Under the pieces are notes generated by a model. The model had not been told where the DNA came from. It saw only the letters and a program-made list of their open reading frames with translations, and searched no databases. From an uncultured Methylococcaceae bacterium (GTDB taxonomy: Bacteria > Pseudomonadota > Gammaproteobacteria > Methylococcales > Methylomonadaceae), in the NCBI GenBank assembly GCA_903866825.1, contig CAIPPE010000146.1, forward strand, positions 1 to 32,350: a stretch of 32,350 nucleotides of DNA. Reading direction: 5' to 3'. Below, in pieces: positions 1-8,021 of this stretch. Position 1 is the stretch's first letter. The number at the start of each line of letters is the position of its first letter. Both the position numbers and the translations under genes were made by a program.

Positions 1-1350
1 ATCTTTTATAGTACCGTGAAAAATATAAGCATTCTGTCCGACCCAAGCGATCAGCTTTGCTGCATTTTCTTGAGTGACTTCAACGCCATTGAGTAAAACC
101 AGTCCCTCTGAAGGACTTTCAAAGCCTAACAATAAATTAAGTAATGTGGTTTTTCCAGCACCGGATTCACCTATTAAAGCGATTTTCTCGCCTTGAGTAA
201 TCGCTAAATTAATAGACGTTAACACCGTTCTTTGTTCATAACTTTTAGTGACATTTTTAAATGCAATGCATTGCTTATTAACAAGGTGTAAAGTTACTTT
301 TTTCTTAACTGCTAAACTCGGCTTCTGCTCAAGAAGGGCGAGAATGGCATCCGTTGCACCTAAAGCAGCCGCCCGATCATGATAGTTAATGGCTAATTGT
401 TTAAGTGGCATAAAAAATTCAGGGGCCAGTAACAACACAAACAAAGCATTTCTTAAAGTAATATGTTTTGCTGGACCAAAATGTATTTCACCTAATAAAC
501 CCAAGCCAACATACACGGCAACCAGAGCAACAGCAATCGCACTAAAGAATTCCAGAACTGCAGAGGATAGAAAAGCAATTCTTAAGACCGCCATAGTTTT
601 TTCCCGGAAGTGTTCGGCCATACGGTTAATGTTATTTAATTCTGCTGTCGCTTGACCGAATAACTTGAGTGTCGCTAAACCTTGGAGGCGATCCAGGAAG
701 TAACCGCTCATTCTTTTCATGGCTAAAAACTGGTTACGGTTTGCAGACGCTGCACCCATACCCACTAAAGCCATAAAGATAGGGACTAAAGGGCCGGTTA
801 ATAAAAAGATTAAGCCAACCACCCAATTAACAGGCATAACGACTATTATCATAATGATGGGCAGTATGCCGACAATCATTTGCTGGGGTAAATAACGCGA
901 GAAATAATTTTCCAGAGCGTCTACCTGTTCCAAGGTAACAGAGGCCAGCTCACCACTTTGATGTTGTTTGATTTCGGAGGGGCCCAGGATTAAAAACGTA
1001 TCCAGTAATTGTTGCCTGACAGATGATTTGACTTGGGCGCCTGCCTCAAAACCAAAAACCTGATACGCATAAAGACAGGCTCCACGTATAAGGAAGACAC
1101 CAACTAAAGCAGCAAGCCAAGACATGATAGAAGCCAAAGTCACTTTATCTATAATGACAGCGTGTAATATAAACGCCAATAAAGCCGCTTGTACAATAAC
1201 CAATAAGCCGTTAAAAATACCGGCGCCAGCCGTCAATAACAGGGGTTTTCGAACCGCTTTACTTTGCTGCTTTAACCACGCGGCACATTCTTTTTCCCTG
1301 ATTTTGTTCTTATCAAAATAGACTTGATTTTCAGAATTAGTAGACTGCAC
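1..1350 (-). CDS. cydD: Thiol reductant ABC exporter subunit CydD (3' end missing)
   Basis: Half of the CydDC heterodimeric ABC exporter, which moves cysteine/glutathione to the periplasm and is needed for cytochrome bd assembly. The frame is open from a GTG at 1350, preceded directly by an in-frame stop, to the left window edge: 450 codons of a family usually near 580. The N-terminal permease region carries stretches typical of CydD such as PLVPIFMALVGMGAASANRN, FLDRLQGLATLKLFGQA and VLEFFSAIAIALVAVY. The nucleotide-binding domain then starts, with Walker A GESGAGKTT at about 151-171 of the window; the signature and Walker B motifs lie outside. Shine-Dalgarno support for the GTG is weak, so the start is less sure than the identity. 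It diverges from the sulfide operon across a 375-nt gap. Confidence 0.93.
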   Translation of the reverse strand, partial: MQSTNSENQVYFDKNKIREKECAAWLKQQSKAVRKPLLLTAGAGIFNGLLVIVQAALLAFILHAVIIDKVTLASIMSWLAALVGVFLIRGACLYAYQVFGFEAGAQVKSSVRQQLLDTFLILGPSEIKQHQSGELASVTLEQVDALENYFSRYLPQQMIVGILPIIMIIVVMPVNWVVGLIFLLTGPLVPIFMALVGMGAASANRNQFLAMKRMSGYFLDRLQGLATLKLFGQATAELNNINRMAEHFREKTMAVLRIAFLSSAVLEFFSAIAVALVAVYVGLGLLGEIHFGPAKHITLRNALFVLLLAPEFFMPLKQLAINYHDRAAALGATDAILALLEQKPSLAVKKKVTLHLVNKQCIAFKNVTKSYEQRTVLTSINLAITQGEKIALIGESGAGKTTLLNLLLGFESPSEGLVLLNGVEVTQENAAKLIAWVGQNAYIFHGTIKD

Positions 1351-1533
1351 TCAATTTGCCACTAGATTAAAGGGATAAAGTAAAAAACATATCATCATCA
1401 ATTAACAATTGAATTTAGTAATGGTTTGATAAAACAATCTAGCATGTATACTAAATTTTATCGATCATATTCATCAAAATAAACAATGAAGTTGAAAGTG
1501 AAAAGATCCTGACTAAAGAAAAAGCTCTGTTTT

Positions 1534-1592
1534 TTGTTTCATTAAATCACGTTGAAACAGATAAATGTTTCAATGAAACGAATTATGAAACA
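1534..1592. promoter_or_regulatory. Cluster of TGTTTCA half-sites (candidate activator binding region)
   Basis: A perfect inverted repeat, TTGAAACA, six bases, TGTTTCAA, lies at 1552-1573. Three more half-sites flank it: TGTTTCA at 1535-1541, TGAAACG at 1574-1580 and TGAAACA at 1586-1592. Five half-sites in 58 bp, centred about 130 bp upstream of the predicted sigma-54 start point, is where an enhancer-binding activator would be expected. The identity of the binding protein is inference. Confidence 0.55.
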
Positions 1593-1667
1593 ATACACTA
1601 GCGACAGGCATCTATTTAAAACAAAGGACAAGCTATAACCTATGGATTTATCTTGTTTTGTTTTATT

Positions 1668-1683
1668 TGGCATGACCATTGCT
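1668..1683 (+). promoter_or_regulatory. Sigma-54 (-24/-12) promoter of the sulfide operon
   Basis: TGGCATG, ACCA, TTGCT matches the RpoN consensus TGGCACG-N4-TTGCW at all but one defined position. The GG (1669-1670) and GC (1681-1682) are separated by exactly 10 bases, as the family requires. Transcription would start near 1694, leaving a leader of about 30 nt before the ATG at 1726. Known precedent: FisR-type sigma-54 activators switch on pdo/sqr genes in response to sulfane sulfur in Cupriavidus. No fisR-like gene lies in this window. Confidence 0.65.
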
Positions 1684-1725
1684 TTATATAAACAAACAAC
1701 CTCGCAAAACACCTGGAGAGACCAC

Positions 1726-2811
1726 ATGATATTCAAACAATTATTCGATACAGAGACCTGGACTTATACCTATTTAATTGCAGATCCTGTTAGCAAAGAA
1801 GCTTTATTTATTGACCCCGTCAACACCCATATTGATCACTATATTGCTTTACTGGAAGCACAGGGCTTGCAACTTAAATATTCACTTGAAACCCATGTTC
1901 ATGCCGACCACATAACTGCAAGCGGCTTGTTACGTCAACGCTTGGGCGCACAAACAGCGGTTAGTGAACTATGCGGCGCAGCGACTGCGGATGTACAAAT
2001 TCAGGATGGGGATATCTTTAAGTTAGGCACCAGTGAAGAAGTTAAAGTGATTGCGACCCCGGGTCATACGCGAGGCAGTATTTCTTTTTTATGGCGTGAT
2101 CGTGTTTTCACTGGCGACTCTTTATTAATCGGTGGTTGTGGACGTACTGATTTTCAGGGCGGTGACCCCGGTGCGCTTTATGACTGCATTACCCAACGTT
2201 TGTTTACCTTGAAGGATGAAACACTGGTTTATCCAGGACATGATTATCAGGAACGATGGGTGAGCAGTATCGCGCAAGAACGCACGACCAATCCACGTTT
2301 AGCAGGAAAAACACGTGAGCAGTTCATCGAAATCATGAACCATTTGAACCTTCCTAAACCACGCTTAATTGATGAAGCCGTACCTGCTAATCGTTATTGT
2401 GGCTTAGATGAAAATGAACGTCAGGATGCCGTTGCTGTGAGAGAATCCGCACGTCCGGTTCGCATTGAAATTACGCCTCAGGATATGGTGGCCGAAGCCA
2501 AACAACACATTACCGAAGTTAATATAGCGACTGCAAAACAACTGTTGGCAGAGGGTAATATTGTACTGGTTGATACCCGTGAAGAGAGTGAATATGCAGC
2601 CGGTCATATTGATAATGCCCTGCTACTGCCTCGTGGAATTCTGGAATTTAAAATCGGTAATAGTCCAGAACTAGCAGACAAATCCAAAGCTGTGTTAATT
2701 TATTGCCGTACAGGTGGTCGTTCTGCAATGGCGGCACAAACCATGCAACAGTTAGGTTATAAGAATGTCTTGTCCCTGGCGGGTGGTTTTGAAGCCTGGC
2801 AAAAAGCGTAA
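1726..2811 (+). CDS. Persulfide dioxygenase-rhodanese fusion (ETHE1-like)
   Basis: Predicted to oxidise glutathione persulfide to sulfite, with the rhodanese domain exchanging sulfane sulfur between GSSH, sulfite and thiosulfate. The 361-residue protein starts with a metallo-beta-lactamase fold: THVHADH gives H57, H59, D61 and H62, followed by H114 (TPGHTRG), D131 (TGDSL) and H172 (PGHDY). H57, H114 and D131 match the 2-His-1-Asp iron site of ETHE1. The C-terminal rhodanese domain, about residues 260-360, has active-site loop CRTGGRS with C327. The size and order resemble the PDO-rhodanese fusion (PRF) of Burkholderia rather than the longer CstB. I chose the ATG at 1726 because GGAGAG lies 5 nt upstream and the sigma-54 promoter lies between it and the ATG at 1642. 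It is first in a run with the SQR gene 37 nt downstream. Confidence 0.93.
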   Translation: MIFKQLFDTETWTYTYLIADPVSKEALFIDPVNTHIDHYIALLEAQGLQLKYSLETHVHADHITASGLLRQRLGAQTAVSELCGAATADVQIQDGDIFKLGTSEEVKVIATPGHTRGSISFLWRDRVFTGDSLLIGGCGRTDFQGGDPGALYDCITQRLFTLKDETLVYPGHDYQERWVSSIAQERTTNPRLAGKTREQFIEIMNHLNLPKPRLIDEAVPANRYCGLDENERQDAVAVRESARPVRIEITPQDMVAEAKQHITEVNIATAKQLLAEGNIVLVDTREESEYAAGHIDNALLLPRGILEFKIGNSPELADKSKAVLIYCRTGGRSAMAAQTMQQLGYKNVLSLAGGFEAWQKA

Positions 2812-2848
2812 ATTTTAGAACAATAATTATAAAAAAAAGAGGAATAAC

Positions 2849-4108
2849 ATGTCATTACACCCTACTATTTTAATAATCGGTGGCGGCGCAGCAGGTGTTG
2901 CTGTTGCGAATACTTATCGTCGTCAAGACAAAGAAATTGATATTGCTATTATCGAGCCAGCAGAGAAGCATTATTACCAACCAGGCTTTACGGTCATTGG
3001 TGGTGGTGCTTACACGATGAAAGAAACTACTAAAAATGAAGCCGATTTAATCCACCCCTCGGTTACATGGATTAAAGAGTATGCTGAGAGTTTTCAACCA
3101 GAAGCCAATACAGTGACGTTGCGTTCGGGTGAAGTGGTCAGTTATGACTATTTGGTCGTCTGCCCTGGCTTACAATTGGATTGGCATAAGGTCGAAGGCT
3201 TGCAAGAAACCATCGGTAAAAATAATGTTTGTAGTAACTATTCACCTGACACAGTGGAATATACCTGGCAATCCATTAAAGAAATGATCGCTAAAGGTTC
3301 AGGTACTGCGTTATTTACGCAACCTCCTATGCCGATTAAATGCGCGGGAGCACCACAAAAAATCATGTATTTAGCGGCAGATAGATTCCGTAAAAAAGGC
3401 ATACTAGAGAAGTTTAATATTGAATTTTGTACCGCAGGCCCTGCCATATTTGGTATTCCTTTTTTTGCTAAAGTATTAGCCAAAGTCGCGGCTGGTTATG
3501 GTATTAAGTCTAATTTTAATACTAATTTAGTAGCCATTGATGGCGAGAATAAAACAGCTACCTTTGAGGTCACCGACAGCGAGGGTAACAAAACCCGCAT
3601 TGATAAGTCTTTTGACATAATTCATGTGACGCCACCACAATCTGCGCCCGATTTTATTAAGAATAGTCCGTTAGCTAATGCCACAGGTTGGGTTGATGTT
3701 CATGATAAAACCCTGCAACACACAAAATATCCCAATGTATTTGGCTTGGGCGATGTTATCTCAACCAGTAATGCAAAAACGGCTGCTGCTATACGTAAAC
3801 AAGTCCCCGTTTTGGTTGATAACCTGACGAATGTGATTAAACAAGCCGGGCTACGCGAAGGGTATGATGGTTATGGCTCCTGTCCATTAACGACATCATT
3901 AAGTGGAGTCATATTGGCAGAGTTTTCTTATGGTGGAAAAATTACCCCTTCTTTTCCCTTTGTCGATCCAAGAAAAAGTCGCTGGATTTGGTGGCTAGGC
4001 AAAACCTCAATTTTTCCCTGGATGTACTGGCATTTAATGCTGAAAGGTTATCGTTTTGATATTCCGCATGTATCCAGATACGCGGAAAAGTTTGTTAACG
4101 AAGACTAA
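2849..4108 (+). CDS. sqr: Sulfide:quinone oxidoreductase, type II (SQOR-like)
   Basis: A membrane-associated flavoprotein that oxidises sulfide, passes electrons to quinone and hands sulfane sulfur to a thiol acceptor such as glutathione, the substrate source for the preceding dioxygenase. The 419 residues begin with the FAD-binding Rossmann motif IIGGGAAG (9-16). The redox cysteines are visible as C165 in MPIKCAGAPQKIMYLA and C345 in GYGSCPLTTS, the two contexts seen in human SQOR. A further C128 occurs in NNVCSNYS. The C-terminus (RKSRWIWWLGKTSIFPWMYW) is aromatic and amphipathic, as expected for the monotopic membrane anchor. RBS AGAGGAA precedes the ATG. Order dioxygenase-SQR on one strand with a short gap supports a single transcript that detoxifies or respires sulfide. 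Confidence 0.94.
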   Translation: MSLHPTILIIGGGAAGVAVANTYRRQDKEIDIAIIEPAEKHYYQPGFTVIGGGAYTMKETTKNEADLIHPSVTWIKEYAESFQPEANTVTLRSGEVVSYDYLVVCPGLQLDWHKVEGLQETIGKNNVCSNYSPDTVEYTWQSIKEMIAKGSGTALFTQPPMPIKCAGAPQKIMYLAADRFRKKGILEKFNIEFCTAGPAIFGIPFFAKVLAKVAAGYGIKSNFNTNLVAIDGENKTATFEVTDSEGNKTRIDKSFDIIHVTPPQSAPDFIKNSPLANATGWVDVHDKTLQHTKYPNVFGLGDVISTSNAKTAAAIRKQVPVLVDNLTNVIKQAGLREGYDGYGSCPLTTSLSGVILAEFSYGGKITPSFPFVDPRKSRWIWWLGKTSIFPWMYWHLMLKGYRFDIPHVSRYAEKFVNED

Positions 4109-4166
4109 AATTTTGTTCGCTTGAAGAATTATCTAAGTCGAGTTTTATAAAAATAGGGGAAATCTA

Positions 4167-4805
4167 ATGCCTTGCGATCTTATCGCCTTTACTATCAGTT
4201 GTCTATTGTTAGTGATTTACTATTTCTATTTAAGCAGACGGACTCGTAGAATACCTGATTCAAGCGTACAGGCAGTCAATGCGACGATCAGGAATCGTTG
4301 GGTAAAGAAGATAATGAGTAATTGCAATATGGATATTCTTGCCATTCAAACGTTGCGAAACTCAGTTATGGCAGCCAGCTTCATGGCCACAACAGCCATT
4401 TTGCTGGTAATCGGCGTGTTAAACTTGAGTGAAAAGATTGGGGAATGGTCTCATAATTTGTCTCCTTTCCTTTCACTTTGTATTTCATCAAGTGAGCTAT
4501 GGCAAATTAAAATGGGGTTGTTGCTGTTGAGTTTTACTATTGCTTTTTACAATTTTGCAATGGCAATACGCTTTTTTAACCATGTTGGATACATGATTAA
4601 TCTATCCAATGAAACTTTGTTTGACAAAGATTTATATAAACAATCCTGTACTTATTTAAATAAGGCCGGCAGCTATTATTCGTTTGGCACACGAACCTTC
4701 TTTTTTAGTTTACCCATCATTTTATGGTTTTTTGGCCCCAGTTTTTTGATACTGGGGACGCTAGTTTTAATGATTAGTCTCACCATAATAGATAAAGCAC
4801 CTTGA
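4167..4805 (+). CDS. DUF599-like membrane protein
   Basis: A 212-residue inner-membrane protein with about four hydrophobic segments (near residues 5-24, 66-88, 105-135 and 178-205). The stretch AVNATIRNRWVKKIMSNCNM followed by NSVMAASFMATTAILLVIG resembles the conserved N-terminal part of the DUF599 family, whose function is not known. An AGGGGAA ribosome binding site precedes the ATG. It lies 58 nt after the SQR stop and 28 nt before the P450 start, so it probably shares the sulfide-operon transcript. A role in sulfur-compound or quinone-linked membrane chemistry would be guesswork; only the context suggests it. Confidence 0.75.
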   Translation: MPCDLIAFTISCLLLVIYYFYLSRRTRRIPDSSVQAVNATIRNRWVKKIMSNCNMDILAIQTLRNSVMAASFMATTAILLVIGVLNLSEKIGEWSHNLSPFLSLCISSSELWQIKMGLLLLSFTIAFYNFAMAIRFFNHVGYMINLSNETLFDKDLYKQSCTYLNKAGSYYSFGTRTFFFSLPIILWFFGPSFLILGTLVLMISLTIIDKAP

Positions 4806-4833
4806 AAACCAGTAGACCAGATTGGAGTTAATT

Positions 4834-6180
4834 ATGTTGCATAACAAAACTGTTCCAAAGGCCAAAGGCGATTTTTTATTAGGCAATTTAAGTCAAATTA
4901 TCGCTAATCCGTTTAAGGCTCTTTGTAGCTGGCACCAAAGCGATGGAGATTTAGTTAGCTTTAGATTAGCGACTCGCCACTTTTATTTATTTAGCCATCC
5001 CAAGCTTATTGAACAGGCCTTAATCAAACAGAGCGATGTCTTTAATAAAATCTATAACCCTGATAAACCAACAGGTTTGGCATTGGTTTTAGGTGAGGGT
5101 TTGGTTACAAGTAAGGGTGATATCTGGCAAAGACAGCGACGGTTAATGCAGCCCGTTTTTCAAAGAAGTAATATCGTAACACTATTACCACAAATTGTTA
5201 TTGCTGGTAATAATATGCTGGATAGATGGCAACGGTTAGGAGAAGGCGCTGAAATTAATGTGTCGAAAGAAATGATGCAACTGACCCTGGAAGTCATTAC
5301 ACAAACCATGTTTAGCACCAGTGTTCTGGATAAGGTCGAACAGATTTCCCCAGCTTTAGATGCTTTACTTAAATATGCGACTAAAACTATCATAAATCCA
5401 TTTACAGCCCCATTATTTATTCCCACTTCGGCTAATAAGAAGTTTAAGCGATCATTAGACATCATCGATGATGTTATTTACGATATTATTGAGCAAAGGC
5501 GTTCCTCATCATCACTACACAATGACTTGTTGGATATGTTATTACAAGCCCGGGATGAAAAGACTGGGGAGAGAATGACGAACAAACAGATTCGTGATGA
5601 AGTTATTACCATTTTTAGTGCAGGCCATGAAACCACCTCGAATTTATTGAGCTGGACTTTATATTTGCTAGCTCGACATCCAGACGTGCTAGCTAAACTT
5701 CGTCAAGAACTCGACAGCGTACTTCAGGGAAAAACGCCCAGCCTTGAAGATATTCAGGAGCTTCATTATACGAAAGCCATACTCAATGAGTCGATGCGCT
5801 TCCGTCCACCGGTAGGGCTTATGTTGCGCAAAATTAACAGGGATACTGTGGTTGATGGCTATCCTTTAAAGGCGGGGAGGCTTGCAATATTCAGCATTTA
5901 TAATATTCATCACCATCCAGAATTTTGGGAGCAACCCGAGCAGTTTGATCCTGATCGTTTTTTAACGCCTGAAAATAGGCGATTTTCGTTTATGCCATTT
6001 GGAACTGGAGAGCGTGTTTGTATTGGTAACCATTTTGCGTTAATAGAAAGTCAGCTTCTATTAACCATGATTGTTCAGCGTTATGATTTAGAGTTGCTTA
6101 ACACTGATGAAATTGAGATTGAAATGGCGGTATCCTTAAGGCCTAAAGGTGGTGTGCCTGTCCGATTAAAGAGGCGATAA
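4834..6180 (+). CDS. Cytochrome P450
   Basis: A soluble-type bacterial P450 of 448 residues with all core motifs: I-helix oxygen-activation motif AGHETT (263-268), K-helix ExxR as E319-S-M-R322, the FDPDRF meander, and heme-binding loop FGTGERVCIG with proximal ligand C396. There is no fused reductase, and no ferredoxin or reductase gene in the window, so the electron donor is unknown. The start is the ATG at 4834, which has GGAG 6 nt upstream; an upstream in-frame TTG at 4822 is less likely. Substrate cannot be read from the sequence. Its position directly behind sulfide-oxidation genes and a DUF599 protein is unusual and may reflect co-transcription or simply adjacency. Confidence 0.94.
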   Translation: MLHNKTVPKAKGDFLLGNLSQIIANPFKALCSWHQSDGDLVSFRLATRHFYLFSHPKLIEQALIKQSDVFNKIYNPDKPTGLALVLGEGLVTSKGDIWQRQRRLMQPVFQRSNIVTLLPQIVIAGNNMLDRWQRLGEGAEINVSKEMMQLTLEVITQTMFSTSVLDKVEQISPALDALLKYATKTIINPFTAPLFIPTSANKKFKRSLDIIDDVIYDIIEQRRSSSSLHNDLLDMLLQARDEKTGERMTNKQIRDEVITIFSAGHETTSNLLSWTLYLLARHPDVLAKLRQELDSVLQGKTPSLEDIQELHYTKAILNESMRFRPPVGLMLRKINRDTVVDGYPLKAGRLAIFSIYNIHHHPEFWEQPEQFDPDRFLTPENRRFSFMPFGTGERVCIGNHFALIESQLLLTMIVQRYDLELLNTDEIEIEMAVSLRPKGGVPVRLKRR

Positions 6181-6231
6181 AATCAACTTCAGATTTAATA
6201 GGCAGATTGTATAGCATAATAAGGTTAAGCT

Positions 6232-6744
6232 TTACAGGCAGTCACCATATTCAATAATTAGAAGTCTACAATCAAATAAGGTGCTGGGATATTGAGTGCT
6301 GATAATGAAGCGTAGGATATAGTCAAGGAATAAGTATATTGTCAGGGTACGCGCAGCTACGCCAAAGAGTTTATACTGAGTATGCTGAGAGCATCGCCAG
6401 ACAGAGTTGGTCCACCAGACAATGGGTAAAAGTAACATGCCGTGAACAGTTTTCCAGCTTGCAATGGTGTAGGTAACGTTCATAACCCGGTAATCGATAT
6501 AATAAAGAACGATATTAACCAGCAAGAAGAAGGGCCAAAAAGCTTGCCATAAAAAGGCATGACCCAGCCATGCAGAGCGCAAGGCTTTATAAATATTTTT
6601 ATCGGGCTTTTTACTCCAGTTTTTAGTCACCCCCGGTGTATAGTAATAAACAAGGCAAAATACAGCCGTTAAAAATATACTCGTTTCAAGTAATGAGAAA
6701 AGGTGGGTGTAGGCAAATATGATCGGTAAGGTAGTAATAAACAT
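6232..6744 (-). CDS. Hypothetical multi-pass membrane protein
   Basis: A 170-residue reading frame rich in aromatic and aliphatic residues with about four hydrophobic segments (near 5-33, 62-85, 100-112 and 130-147). I recognise no family. It is a free-standing minus-strand gene: the P450 converges on it from the left, and it diverges from the phosphorylase-like gene on the right with 81 nt between starts. No clear Shine-Dalgarno precedes the ATG, so the exact start is uncertain. The composition and length favour a real protein over a chance frame. Confidence 0.6.
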   Translation of the reverse strand: MFITTLPIIFAYTHLFSLLETSIFLTAVFCLVYYYTPGVTKNWSKKPDKNIYKALRSAWLGHAFLWQAFWPFFLLVNIVLYYIDYRVMNVTYTIASWKTVHGMLLLPIVWWTNSVWRCSQHTQYKLFGVAARTLTIYLFLDYILRFIISTQYPSTLFDCRLLIIEYGDCL

Positions 6745-6825
6745 GCTATTGATTTTTTATAGTTGGCTAAACATCAAAATAAATAACCTGTGCGGTTCTA
6801 AGATAAGCCTTTATACATCTAAATA

Positions 6826-7647
6826 ATGTACTTAAACACTCATAAACTTTTTATCTATGTCGCTTTGCCTTGTGAAGCCAAGTCGATTGTGGAGCATTTT
6901 AACTTAAAAAAAGAACTGACAGTTCAACCCTTTTCAGTTTACCTGAACAAAGATATTTGTCTAACGGTTACTGGAGTTGGTAAAAGTGCAATGGCCGCTG
7001 GTGTTGCCTACACGCAAGCCTTATTTTCATCTGGAGAGTATTGTTTTATGCTTAATCTGGGTGTTGCAGGTCATAAAGAGTATGCTTTAGGAGAGCTATT
7101 TTTAATGGATAAAATTACTGACTTTGATAGTCAGCGTAGTTATTATCCTTCTCAGGCTTTTTCCTTATCCTGTCAGGCGGGTAGTATCCAAACGGTATCA
7201 AAACCCCAGCTTGAATATGATTCACTGGATTTTTTTGATATGGAGGCATCGGCTTTTTATGAAACCGCAGTGCGATTTTGTTCTAGTGAATTTGTATTTT
7301 GCTTGAAAATTGTTTCAGATAATCAGTGTTCATCAGTTGAAAATATTCAGCCAAAACAGGTTTCCCAATGGATTGCAAGGCATGTTGAAGTGTTGGACTT
7401 ATTGTTGTCACGAGTAGAGGCTCAGGCAGCGTTGGTCAGTCAATTTGAGCCTCAACTATTCGAATATTGTATACAGCGATATCATTTCACCGTTAATGAA
7501 CGTCAGCAGTTAAAGAGTTTCTTAAACCAATGGAATGTATTGACGGGTCATCAAGGCATTGAAATCGATATTTCGTCTTTGAAATCTGCTAAAGAAATAT
7601 TACGCTGGTTAAATTTAAAGATTCAGGACATTGAATTTTATTTGTGA
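6826..7647 (+). CDS. Nucleoside phosphorylase / MTA-SAH nucleosidase-like protein with C-terminal extension
   Basis: Residues 1-190 resemble a compact member of the PNP/UDP phosphorylase superfamily. VALPCEAKSI supplies the early acidic residue (E17), TGVGKSAMAAG and NLGVAGHKEYALGEL are typical core strands, DMEASAF (138-144) matches the MEA/MEG sugar-binding motif, and KIVSDNQ (161-167) carries the catalytic aspartate D165. The core is shorter than usual, with a contraction around residues 100-130. Residues about 190-273 form an extension of no recognised domain, rich in predicted helix. This suggests a divergent subfamily, and the substrate cannot be assigned. The ATG lacks a good ribosome binding site. 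Convergent with the SirB2 gene, leaving only 11 nt between stops. Confidence 0.72.
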   Translation: MYLNTHKLFIYVALPCEAKSIVEHFNLKKELTVQPFSVYLNKDICLTVTGVGKSAMAAGVAYTQALFSSGEYCFMLNLGVAGHKEYALGELFLMDKITDFDSQRSYYPSQAFSLSCQAGSIQTVSKPQLEYDSLDFFDMEASAFYETAVRFCSSEFVFCLKIVSDNQCSSVENIQPKQVSQWIARHVEVLDLLLSRVEAQAALVSQFEPQLFEYCIQRYHFTVNERQQLKSFLNQWNVLTGHQGIEIDISSLKSAKEILRWLNLKIQDIEFYL

Positions 7648-7658
7648 ATCTCTTGCTA

Positions 7659-8021
7659 TTACAAAAAGAAAAATGCGTTTTTGGTAACGGCAACTATGCC
7701 AATGTAAACTAAACAGGCCATTGCTCCTGCAAATGCAAACCAGCGATTTGTTCCACGAAGACGGAGAGTAATAATACCTAGTCCTATATAAATCAATAAG
7801 GCGATGATTTTGGCAATAATCCATCCATAACTGATAGATAACCATCCGCCTTGAAAAATTAATGCAATACCAGTGACTATTAATAAAGAGTTTATGATGT
7901 GGGGTGCGATATTAACGATTTTTTTCTTGAGTATTGACGGAAATGTTTCAGACAAGATAACTCTGCCTACAAAACTGATAATAGAAAGTAGGATAAAGAA
8001 GAGGTGAAAAGTTTTAATCAT
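7659..8021 (-). CDS. SirB2-family membrane protein
   Basis: A 120-residue protein with four hydrophobic helices and the typical SirB2 layout: an initial FHLFFILLSIISFVGR helix, an APHIINSLLIVTGIAL segment, then GWIIAKIIALLIYIGLGIITLRLRG and a final AMACLVYIGIVAVT helix. The family is widespread in Gammaproteobacteria. Despite the name (from a Salmonella invasion-gene regulator locus), its molecular function is not established. I placed the start at the ATG at 8021, where the family-typical sequence begins with a weak TGAGAA upstream, rather than at 8057, which would add twelve non-conserved polar residues. Confidence 0.82.
   Translation of the reverse strand: MIKTFHLFFILLSIISFVGRVILSETFPSILKKKIVNIAPHIINSLLIVTGIALIFQGGWLSISYGWIIAKIIALLIYIGLGIITLRLRGTNRWFAFAGAMACLVYIGIVAVTKNAFFFL

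Larger units (their letters stand above)
1351..1725. other. Divergent intergenic region between cydD and the sulfide operon
   Basis: A 375-nt AT-rich gap. A frame open from an ATG at 1642 runs into the dioxygenase gene, but that ATG lies upstream of the predicted sigma-54 promoter and lacks a good ribosome binding site, so I treat 1642-1725 as promoter and leader. The gap holds the TGTTTCA cluster (1534-1592) and the sigma-54 element (1668-1683), each listed separately. I see no convincing promoter for cydD. Confidence 0.7.

Noticed and set aside
389-655. 88-codon plus-strand frame inside cydD
   Set aside because: It lies antisense to well-conserved CydD sequence and has no recognisable features.
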